From Azohydromonas lata NBRC 102462 (GTDB lineage: Bacteria; Pseudomonadota; Gammaproteobacteria; Burkholderiales; Burkholderiaceae_C), in assembly GCF_001571085.1 (NCBI RefSeq), contig NZ_BCTC01000068.1:1-34820 (forward strand): a stretch of 34,820 nucleotides of DNA, given 5' to 3'. Both the position numbers and the translations under genes were made by a program. This document shows positions 28,560 to 34,820 of this stretch, in pieces. The notes below the pieces were generated by a model, which made no database searches, was not told where the DNA came from, and saw only the letters and a program-made list of their open reading frames with translations. Every line of letters starts with the position of its first letter. Position 1 is the stretch's first letter.

Positions 28560-30671
28560 TCAAGCAATGGTCCTCTGCAATGCGCTCCAGCTCTCCACCG
28601 CGACCGGGCGGCCGGTGTGCCAACCCTGGGCGTAATCGATGCCGATGGCACGCAGTTCGTCGAGCACGGCCTCGTTCTCGACCCACTCTGCCACGGTACG
28701 CATGTCGAACGCGCTCGCCACCCGGTGAATGGCCTCTACGATGGCGCGGTGCTGGGCATCTTGGTCTAGGTCCTTGATGAAACTGCCGTCGATCTTGAGC
28801 ACGTCGGCCTGCAGCGTGCGCAGATAGCTGAAAGACGAGAGCCCGGCACCGAAGTCGTCCAGCGCAAAGCGCGCGCCGAGCGCGCGTAGCCGCGCGATAA
28901 AGGCCTGTGCCGCTTCCAGGTTGTCTACGGCGGCCGTCTCGGTCAACTCGAAGCACAGCCGCCGTGCGTCCACGCCGTTGCGCTGGATTTGGGCGACCAC
29001 GTCATCGAGGAACGTCACGTCTCCAAGCGACTGGCCCGAGACGTTGATGGCGCAGCGCACGAGCGGCGTGTGCTGCATCCATGCCAGGGTCTTGCGCAGG
29101 ACCATGCGGTCGAGCGCACCCATCAGCTGGTAGCGCTCGGCAGCGGGAATGAACAGCGCCGGCGACACGAGCTGGCCGTCGTCACCGCGCAGCCGCAGCA
29201 GGATCTCCCCATAGGGCTGGCTGTCGGGGTCTGCTTGGGTGCCGACAATCGGCTGGAAGAAAAGCTCAAAGCGGTCCTGAGCCAGCGCCCGCTGGAGCTT
29301 TGAGACCCAATGCATCTCGCCGCGGCGCGCCTGCACCAACGTGTCGGCCGGAGCGAAAAACTGCACCCGGTTGCGCCCAGCCTCCTTGGCCGCGTGGCAG
29401 GCGATGTCGGCATGGATCAGTGCCAGCGAAGGCTGCTCACCGGGGTCGGGCAGTTGCGCCAGGCCCACGCTGGCGCTCACGCCATGAGGGCTGCCCTCCC
29501 AATAGAAGCAGTGGGACTCGATGCGCTGGCGCAGTGCCTGTGCGCGCTGCAGCGCTTCGTCCACCGTGCAGCCCCCGAAGAGCACTCCGAACTCGTCACC
29601 CCCCAGGCGCGCAAGCAGGTCGTCGCGTCGCACCCCACCGCGCAGCAGTTGTGCAATTTCGCGTAGCAGCACGTCGCCCGCGGCGTGGCCAAGTGTGTCG
29701 TTGATGATTTTGAACTGGTCAAGGTCGATGTAGCACAGCATCTGGCCCGGCGGTTGTGCGGTTGCCGCGCAGCGGGCCAGCGCCTGCTCAAATTCCTGCC
29801 GGTTGACCAGTCCGGTGAGCATGTCGTGCTTGAGCGCATAGGCGGCGCGCTCGGCCAGGCGGTGTTGCTCGCTCAGGTCGCGCCCCACCCATACCGCACC
29901 GCAGCACTCGCCGCGCACGTTGCGGATGGGCGTCACGGTGTCGCTGATGCGGTTGAGCGACCCGTCGCCCAAGCGCAGCATGCTCGCGCGTGTTTCGTGC
30001 AGCGGCTTTTGCTGCTCCAGGCACGCGGTGACTGGACACGGGCGGGGCTGCTGGTCGTCGGCCCACATCAAGCTGACGATCTCGGCAAACGGCCGGTCCA
30101 CGGCCTCGCCGGCAGCGAGTCGTAGCAGCGCCGCGGCAGCTGGGTTTACCAGATCAATGCGCCCTCCGGCGTCCACGGACACCATGGCGTCGGCCATCGC
30201 GTCCAGGGTAACGCGCAGCCGCTCCTGCTGCGCCTGCAGCTCGGCATTGCGGTCGGCCAGCTCATCGGAGAATGCTTCCGCCTCACGCCGGGCAACCATC
30301 AGCGCGCGCTCGTGGCGCCGCGTGGCACTGGCATTGAAGACCGTAACGCTGGTGACAGGCTCCAGGCCGTCCCGGCGCGGCTGCATCTGGGCATTGAGCA
30401 GTATCGGCAGCGGTGGAGCGTCCGGCACGGCCAGCTCGAAGGAGATCTCGTGGGCGAACCCCTGCAACGCCAGCAGCGGCACGTAAGACGTGTCGTGGTA
30501 AATGCGGCTGGCCGCGGTCAACACATCACGCAGCCGCAGCTGTCCCTCGATGTCGCCAACGGGCCGGCCGCACCAGTTCGAAAAGAGCCGGTTGCTGCGC
30601 AGGACCAGGCCGTCGTGCCGCACCAGCAGATGACCGCAAGGCACGTGCTCGAGCAGTGCATCCTGGTTCAA
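28560..30671 (-). CDS. PAS-PAS-GGDEF-EAL cyclic-di-GMP enzyme, likely partner of the RsbQ-type hydrolase
   Basis: The 703-residue cytoplasmic protein has four parts. Residues 1-120 are a PAS domain (HVPCGHLLVRHDGLVLRSNR; YVPLLALQGFAHEISFEL; PILLNAQMQPR) resembling the RsbP PAS of Bacillus. A coiled coil (125-155) and a second PAS (155-275) follow. GGDEF spans 280-440, with intact GGDEF (357-361), YIDLDQFK and a probable inhibitory RxxD at 348-351. EAL spans 450-700 with EIL at 489-491, NVSGQSL, FELTETAAV, LDDFGAGLSSFSYL and LKIDGSFIKD. Both the synthase and phosphodiesterase sites look complete. The start is a TTG at 30671 with GGAG 8 bases upstream, overlapping the stop of the RsbQ-like gene by 4 bases (TTGA). 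This coupling implies a joint function. Confidence 0.88.
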   Translation of the reverse strand: MNQDALLEHVPCGHLLVRHDGLVLRSNRLFSNWCGRPVGDIEGQLRLRDVLTAASRIYHDTSYVPLLALQGFAHEISFELAVPDAPPLPILLNAQMQPRRDGLEPVTSVTVFNASATRRHERALMVARREAEAFSDELADRNAELQAQQERLRVTLDAMADAMVSVDAGGRIDLVNPAAAALLRLAAGEAVDRPFAEIVSLMWADDQQPRPCPVTACLEQQKPLHETRASMLRLGDGSLNRISDTVTPIRNVRGECCGAVWVGRDLSEQHRLAERAAYALKHDMLTGLVNRQEFEQALARCAATAQPPGQMLCYIDLDQFKIINDTLGHAAGDVLLREIAQLLRGGVRRDDLLARLGGDEFGVLFGGCTVDEALQRAQALRQRIESHCFYWEGSPHGVSASVGLAQLPDPGEQPSLALIHADIACHAAKEAGRNRVQFFAPADTLVQARRGEMHWVSKLQRALAQDRFELFFQPIVGTQADPDSQPYGEILLRLRGDDGQLVSPALFIPAAERYQLMGALDRMVLRKTLAWMQHTPLVRCAINVSGQSLGDVTFLDDVVAQIQRNGVDARRLCFELTETAAVDNLEAAQAFIARLRALGARFALDDFGAGLSSFSYLRTLQADVLKIDGSFIKDLDQDAQHRAIVEAIHRVASAFDMRTVAEWVENEAVLDELRAIGIDYAQGWHTGRPVAVESWSALQRTIA

Positions 30672-31489
30672 CGTGCAGGCTCCGGCTGGGACACGGGTGA
30701 GACAAGGTAGCGACGTATCAGCTCAATGGTCTCCTGCGGTGCGCTGAGGTGCGGACAGTGGCCGGTGGCCCGCATGACGACCAGTTCAGCATGCGGCAGC
30801 TGCTCGCAAAGGTACTCGCCCACGTGCAACGGCGCCAAGGCGTCGTCTGAACATTGAAGTACCAGGCAAGGCAGCTGCACATGCGACAACTCGTGCCGGC
30901 AGTCAGACAGGAAGGTGACCTTGGCAAAGTGGCGGGCCACACGCGGGTCCATGGCGCAAAAGCGGTTGGCGAGTTCCTCGGCCAGCTCCGGGCGCTCGGG
31001 CGCGTTCATGATCACCGGCGCCATCATGTGCGCCCACGAGAAGAAGTTGCTGTCCAGCGTGTCGAGCAACTGGTCGATGTCCTCTCGGCTGAATCCGCCG
31101 TCGTAGTTGCCATCCTTGAGATAGCAGGGATTGGGCGCCAGCAGTACCAGGCGGTCGAACAGGTCCGGTGCCATGCGTGCAGCGACAATGGCAATCATCG
31201 CGCTGATGGAATGCCCCACCAACACAGGGCGCTTCAGGTCCGCTGCACGACATACCTCGATGAGATCACGCGCATACCCTTCCAGGTTGGCGTACTTGTG
31301 CCGGTCGAAGGTACCGCTGTTGGACGCCGCCGAACCAAGGAGGTCAAACAAAACAATGCGGTGATCCTGTGCGAATGCGGGCGCTACGTGGCGCCAGACC
31401 TGCTGATCACAGCCATAGCCGTGCATGAACACGATGGACGCGGCTTGGTTTCCGATAACTTTGACGTTGTGCTGGCTGAAAATGGACAT
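30668..31489 (-). CDS. RsbQ-type alpha/beta hydrolase (KAI2/D14-like), signalling hydrolase
   Basis: The 273-residue protein matches the RsbQ family over its whole length: SQHNVKVIG, FMHGYGCDQQVWRHVAPAF, VLFDLLGSAASN, YANLEGYARDLIEVCRAADL, VLVGHSISAMIAIVAARM, LLAPNPCYLKDGNYDGGF, FLSDCRHELSHVQLPCLVLQ and ATGHCPHLSAP. The triad is Ser94, Asp216 and His244, close to Ser96/Asp219/His247 of Bacillus RsbQ. In Bacillus, RsbQ supplies a small-molecule signal to the PAS domain of the RsbP phosphatase; plant KAI2/D14 receptors share the fold. ATG 31489 gives the standard family length; an in-frame ATG at 31564 would add 25 residues without similarity. The gene overlaps the start of the PAS-GGDEF-EAL gene by 4 bases and follows the histidine kinase by 104 bases. 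Confidence 0.9.
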   Translation of the reverse strand: MSIFSQHNVKVIGNQAASIVFMHGYGCDQQVWRHVAPAFAQDHRIVLFDLLGSAASNSGTFDRHKYANLEGYARDLIEVCRAADLKRPVLVGHSISAMIAIVAARMAPDLFDRLVLLAPNPCYLKDGNYDGGFSREDIDQLLDTLDSNFFSWAHMMAPVIMNAPERPELAEELANRFCAMDPRVARHFAKVTFLSDCRHELSHVQLPCLVLQCSDDALAPLHVGEYLCEQLPHAELVVMRATGHCPHLSAPQETIELIRRYLVSPVSQPEPAR

Positions 31490-31593
31490 GGGCAACCCTG
31501 CACAGGGCGTTGTGCCGATCGATTGGAACGGTGTTGGCTCCATCCGATGTGTCTTGAGCGTCAAATCTCTACGGCACTGCCTGGATCAGCGTG

Positions 31594-32757
31594 TTACAGC
31601 TGCCGCGGCAGGATGACGGTGAACTTGGTACCGCTGTGGGGCCCCGACATGACGCTCACGGTGCCACCGTGAGCGGCAACGACTTCCTTGACCACATATA
31701 GGCCAAGTCCCACGCTGCGCTGCGGGTTGGGTGCTGTCACGCCCCGCATGAACGGCTCGAAGACCCGCGGCAGTTCATCAGCAGCGATGGCCGGGCCATG
31801 GTTGTGGACGGCAATCGCGACCGTTGACAGTGCCGGGCACACGTCCACGGTAATGGTCTTGTCGGGGGTGCCGTAGGTCATGGCGTTGCTCAGCAAATTG
31901 CCCAGTACTTGGCTGATCCGGTCAGGGTCCCAATACGCCGTGCCGGCTTCGGAGCAGTTGAGCACCATGGTGCGGTCAGGCAAGGCCGTCGTGACCTCTT
32001 CGACTGCGCCGGCTACCAGCGCCTCGACATCAACCTCCCGCCTAGCAACCGGTATGCCGCCGCCGAGCTGGGCCTGTGTCAAGTCGAGCAGGTCGCGAAC
32101 CAGCCGGGTGGCCCGGTCGGTAGAGGTCTGGATCTGGCGCACCAGTTTTGCCGCTGTCGAGGAGTCCAGCCGGTCCGGAAACCGGGCCAGCACAGCGGCT
32201 GCCGTCGAGATGGCCGAAAGAGGGTTCCTCAGGTCATGACTCGCAATGCCCAGCAGGTTCTCGCGGAACTCGGCCGTGCGCCGTTGCTCGGTGACGTCCC
32301 GAAAGATGCTCACGCTCGTGGCCACGGTCCCACGGTCGTCGCGCATGGCCAAGGTGCGCACCGTCACCCAGCGCTCGCGCGCCGCCGCGTTGCGAATGCG
32401 CAGCGTCCGTTCACCGGGTGGGGAGCCTCGAAGGATGGCCGTGCCAGGCAGTTCGCCCGAAACGTCCCGCCCGGCCTCATCGTGGATGACAAGGTGGGCC
32501 AGCAAGTCGGCGCTGGGCGTGCGCAGCAGCGCCGTTACGGTGTCGTCACCCAGCAGCCGGGCCGCTGGCTCGTTGGCGTAGACGATGCGCCCGGTGAAGT
32601 CCTGGACGACGACGCCATCGTCGCCCACGACGACTTGCAGGATGCTCTCGATCTGATTGCGCCGTTGCAGCAGTTGCTCAAAGGGCGAAGCGGTACCGTC
32701 GCCTTCGACTGGCTGGGCCGCTGGCGCAGGCCGGTTGGCAGGCTCAGGTGGCTGCAC
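31594..32757 (-). CDS. PAS-domain histidine kinase, cytoplasmic
   Basis: The 387-residue kinase has a coiled N-terminus, a PAS domain at about 35-160 (VVGDDGVVVQDFTGRIVYAN; SIFRDVTEQRR), HisKA with His174 in LLGIASHDLRNPLSAIS, and HATPase with N box DPDRISQVLGNLLSNAMTYG, G1-like AVHNHGPAI and G2 VGLGLYVVKEVV. The G1 motif has Asn in place of the usual Asp, a variant seen in related PAS kinases. No transmembrane segment is visible. The GTG at 32757 is the only early start; it overlaps the MEDS gene by 14 bases, so translation is coupled. No response regulator is adjacent. The MEDS protein is the probable sensory partner. Confidence 0.85.
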   Translation of the reverse strand: MQPPEPANRPAPAAQPVEGDGTASPFEQLLQRRNQIESILQVVVGDDGVVVQDFTGRIVYANEPAARLLGDDTVTALLRTPSADLLAHLVIHDEAGRDVSGELPGTAILRGSPPGERTLRIRNAAARERWVTVRTLAMRDDRGTVATSVSIFRDVTEQRRTAEFRENLLGIASHDLRNPLSAISTAAAVLARFPDRLDSSTAAKLVRQIQTSTDRATRLVRDLLDLTQAQLGGGIPVARREVDVEALVAGAVEEVTTALPDRTMVLNCSEAGTAYWDPDRISQVLGNLLSNAMTYGTPDKTITVDVCPALSTVAIAVHNHGPAIAADELPRVFEPFMRGVTAPNPQRSVGLGLYVVKEVVAAHGGTVSVMSGPHSGTKFTVILPRQL

Positions 32758-33451
32758 CAGAGGCCACCGCGCTGTATCGCGCCTTCCAGCGTTGCAGGTA
32801 GTCGGCGCGGGACGAGATCTGCGCCCACGGCTGGTAGTAAGGATTGGCCATCGGAATGCCGCGCACGAATACCAGCGGGTGGGTCAGGAACATGTCCTCG
32901 ACCATGTGATTTGAGCCCCGCGCGGCGTTGTACGCGCAGACACAGATGAAGGGCTGGCTGGGAAAGATGTCGTCATTGGCCCGCGCATCGAGCACCATGA
33001 AGTCCTCGATGCCCGGCGTGCCCGAGAGCACGTAGCTGATGTCCACGGAGAACCGCACTTGGCGGGCGCCATCAAGTTGTGCCGCTTCGATCATGGCCTT
33101 GATGCCTGCGGTGGCCGCCTCAAGGTCAAAGCGGCCGTTTGGAGCGAACGCTTGCTGGGCGCTCAGCAGCATGAGCCGACCCTGCGCGGCGGCAGAAGCC
33201 ACGTCGATGCCGGCGTCTGCCAACGCGTCAACAACGGGCGCCAGGGGCTCGTCGTGAGCAATGTGGACGACCAGATCGCCAGCGCGGATTCCATCCACCA
33301 GGAATGGCACGATCGTGTCGAGAAATTCCTGCCGCGACCAGTACACCAGCGCCGCATGGTCATGTGCCAGCAGCTTGCCTTCGTGCCGCAGCCCGGAGGG
33401 ATGAATCGACGCCAATCGCTGCATCCACTGCTCACTCTGGATAGCGTCCAT
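32744..33451 (-). CDS. MEDS-domain sensory protein (DcmR-type sensory domain)
   Basis: The 235-residue protein carries a MEDS (methanogen/methylotroph DcmR sensory) domain from about 28 to 190: HDHAALVYWSRQEFLDTIVP, FLVDGIRAGDLVVHIAHDEP, VVDALADAGIDVASAAAQGR, LSAQQAFAPNGRFDLEAAT, VRFSVDISYVLSG, then PFICVCAYNAARGSNHMVED. A short tail follows, MFLTHPLVFVRGIPMANPYY. There is no DNA-binding domain, so it is a stand-alone sensor. ATG 33451 is chosen because AGGAG is 7 bases upstream; ATG 33457 is only 1 base from that site. It is the first gene of the unit and overlaps the kinase start by 14 bases, so it probably feeds its signal to that kinase. The ligand is unknown. Confidence 0.75.
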   Translation of the reverse strand: MDAIQSEQWMQRLASIHPSGLRHEGKLLAHDHAALVYWSRQEFLDTIVPFLVDGIRAGDLVVHIAHDEPLAPVVDALADAGIDVASAAAQGRLMLLSAQQAFAPNGRFDLEAATAGIKAMIEAAQLDGARQVRFSVDISYVLSGTPGIEDFMVLDARANDDIFPSQPFICVCAYNAARGSNHMVEDMFLTHPLVFVRGIPMANPYYQPWAQISSRADYLQRWKARYSAVASGAAT

Positions 33452-33663
33452 GAACATGCTCCTTCCAACAGATGCCTGGCGCCCAGGAGAACTGCATAGG
33501 TCGCTGGCACGCGGTCCGTCAAGTGACGGGCCAGCTTGAACTGTACGGGAAAACAGCTCCAGCGCATGGCCGCACGCCGCCTCGAAGCAGCCCACTTCGC
33601 TCCAGCGCCGGAACTGCTGGGGGACCATAGCCGCTCAGGCAAGCCCAAAGCTCATAGCACCCT
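33452..33663. other. promoter region of the MEDS-kinase unit
   Basis: No gene is supported in this 212-base stretch. It should contain the promoter of the MEDS gene on the minus strand and the 3' end of the MFS-peptide unit. Clear -35/-10 boxes or a terminator could not be assigned. Confidence 0.35.
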
Positions 33664-33789
33664 CTAGCGACAGAACGAAAGGCTGGCCAAGAGGTCAAAG
33701 AGGCGTTCCGGGCGCAACCATTGGCTGAAAGCCCAGGCCACGGCGGCGCCCAGCGCGACGGCCAGGGCAAGTCGACGCACAAGCCTCAT
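33664..33789 (-). CDS. 41-residue single-pass membrane peptide, coupled to the MFS gene
   Basis: An ATG at 33789 overlaps the stop of the MFS gene by 4 bases (ATGA) and opens a 41-codon frame ending in TAG at 33664. The product starts MRLVRRLALAVALGAAVAWA, a positively charged N-terminus and one hydrophobic helix, followed by FSQWLRPERLFDLLASLSF and then CR. The overlap is typical of translational coupling. The peptide could be an accessory to the transporter. It has no recognised family and no ribosome site of its own, so it may also be chance. Confidence 0.5.
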   Translation of the reverse strand: MRLVRRLALAVALGAAVAWAFSQWLRPERLFDLLASLSFCR

Positions 33790-34820
33790 GCGGCAGCCGG
33801 CGTGGCAGGCACGAGCGGCCGGTCGTCAATGGGCCAGTGCAGCAGCGCGGCCAGCAGCCCCAGGCCGATGCCGGCCAGCCAGATCACGTCATAGGAGCGC
33901 GTCGCATCGAACACCGCCGCGCCGAGCCATACGCCCAGGAACGCGCCCAACTGGTGTCCGAAGAACACGAAGCCGAACAGCGTGGCGATGTATTGCACGC
34001 CGAATACCTGCAACACCAAGCCGTTGGTCAGCGGCACCGTCCCTAACCAAAGAAAGCCCATGACTGCGCAAAAGGCGTACAGGCTCCATGGGCTCAGCGG
34101 CAGCAGCACGAAGGCGGCCATTGCCAGCGAGCGCGCGAGGTAGACACCGGCCAGCAGGTGCTTGCGACGGTACCTACCGCCCAGGCCCCCCAGCACGTAG
34201 GTGCCCGCGACGTTGGCCAGCGCCACCAGTGCCAGGCCAGCCACGGCGTGGCGGGCCGAGAGGCCCCGGTCCAGCACGTAGGCCGGCAAGTGCGCGGCAA
34301 TGAATGCAAGCTGAAAGCCGCAGGCCAGGAACCCCAGGTTGAGCAGCCAGAAGCCGCGATGCCCAAAGGCCTCGCGCAAGGCGCTGGACAGCCGTTGCTG
34401 GCCCGGCCCCGCAGTGGCCGGATGGTCGTTCAGCGGCTTCGCGCAGGGCAGCAGCAGCGCGCACAGCAGGCTCAGCGCTGCCAGCGCCCCGGCCCAGCCG
34501 AGCTGCGCGATCAGCCCCTGCGACAAGGGCAGCACCAGGAACTGCCCCAGCCCACCCACCGCACCGGCCATACCCTGCGCCCAGCTACGCTGCTGCGGCA
34601 CCACCAGGCGGTTAAGCGCGCCGTATACCGTGCCGAATGCAGTGCCCGAAAGCGCCATGCCGATGCACAGTCCGGCTGAAAGCGTGAAGGCCGCCGGTGT
34701 GGGAGCGAGAGACATCAGCAGCAGGCCTGCCGCGTAGCAGAGCAGCCCGGCGACGACCATCCGGCGCGAGCCGTAGCGGTCCGCGACCATGCCGGTGAAC
34801 GGTTGAGCCAGGCCCCATAC
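33786..34820 (-). CDS. major facilitator superfamily transporter, partial (N-terminus beyond the window)
   Basis: The visible C-terminal 344 residues belong to an MFS permease. Seen: VWGLAQPFTGMVADRYGSRR (the family G-x-x-x-D-R-x-G-R-R loop after helix 2), YAAGLLLMSLAPTPAAFTLS, AFGTVYGALNRLV, AGAVGGLGQFLVLPLSQGL, a cytoplasmic loop around LNDHPATAGPGQQRL, and further hydrophobic helices up to DVIWLAGIGLGLLAALLHW. Roughly ten membrane helices are present in the window; the first one or two and the start codon lie beyond the right edge. Substrate is not identifiable; related proteins are exporters or carboxylate antiporters. The stop overlaps the small membrane peptide gene. Confidence 0.88.
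   Translation of the reverse strand, partial: VWGLAQPFTGMVADRYGSRRMVVAGLLCYAAGLLLMSLAPTPAAFTLSAGLCIGMALSGTAFGTVYGALNRLVVPQQRSWAQGMAGAVGGLGQFLVLPLSQGLIAQLGWAGALAALSLLCALLLPCAKPLNDHPATAGPGQQRLSSALREAFGHRGFWLLNLGFLACGFQLAFIAAHLPAYVLDRGLSARHAVAGLALVALANVAGTYVLGGLGGRYRRKHLLAGVYLARSLAMAAFVLLPLSPWSLYAFCAVMGFLWLGTVPLTNGLVLQVFGVQYIATLFGFVFFGHQLGAFLGVWLGAAVFDATRSYDVIWLAGIGLGLLAALLHWPIDDRPLVPATPAAA

Noticed and set aside
28490-28777. Small plus-strand frame with GAGGAGG before ATG 28490
   Set aside because: Most of it overlaps the GGDEF-EAL gene antisense and the product is Arg/Pro-rich; only the ribosome-like site is notable.

Overview
The window is GC-rich chromosomal DNA from a betaproteobacterium, most likely Burkholderiales (Comamonadaceae or Alcaligenaceae type). 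Three things point there: five periplasmic Bug receptors (TctC-type solute-binding proteins), a 16-strand Burkholderiales-type porin ending in Phe, and LysR/IclR regulators set divergently beside CoA-ester catabolic genes. No rRNA, tRNA, CRISPR array or complete mobile element was seen. The species is not determined.

Left part (1-4.7 kb): an apparent scrap of IS5-like transposase; a Tat-exported, lipid-anchored PQQ-type sugar dehydrogenase; a large soluble PAS/GAF hybrid sensor kinase without a response regulator; and a frameshifted IS110-family transposase tail just upstream of the kinase.

Operon A (13.3 to 4.7 kb, minus strand): Bug receptor, PaaG-like crotonase, ADP-forming acyl-CoA synthetase, fused enoyl-CoA hydratase/3-hydroxyacyl-CoA dehydrogenase, 3-oxoadipyl-CoA-type thiolase, porin. 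Together they could carry out outer-membrane entry, periplasmic capture, CoA activation, double-bond isomerisation, hydration, oxidation and thiolysis. There is no acyl-CoA dehydrogenase, so the natural substrate may already be unsaturated, for example a dehydroadipate-like dicarboxylate (inference). A divergent IclR regulator follows, then a second Bug receptor and a small dimeric alpha/beta-barrel protein on the plus strand.

Middle (16.2-20.4 kb): an alpha/beta hydrolase whose nucleophile position is Ala, a divergent LysR regulator, and a Bug plus MmgE/PrpD pair with a possible ribosome-site-sequestering leader.

Operon D (27.3 to 20.7 kb, minus strand) faces a divergent LysR gene: PDC-hydrolase-like amidohydrolase, SDR dehydrogenase, carboxymuconolactone-decarboxylase-like protein, two tandemly duplicated Bug receptors, alpha/beta hydrolase, second MmgE/PrpD protein. 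Several junctions overlap or are only a few bases long. It looks like an uncharacterised pathway for a carboxylated, possibly lactone-forming substrate.

Right part (28.5-34.8 kb, minus strand) is a signalling island: a MEDS-domain sensor overlapping a PAS histidine kinase, then an RsbQ-type alpha/beta hydrolase overlapping a PAS-PAS-GGDEF-EAL protein. The first PAS resembles the PAS of Bacillus RsbP, the known partner of RsbQ, so this looks like an RsbQ/RsbP sensing module joined to cyclic-di-GMP output. It is the most interesting system in the window. A 41-residue membrane peptide gene overlaps the end of an MFS transporter gene that runs off the right edge.
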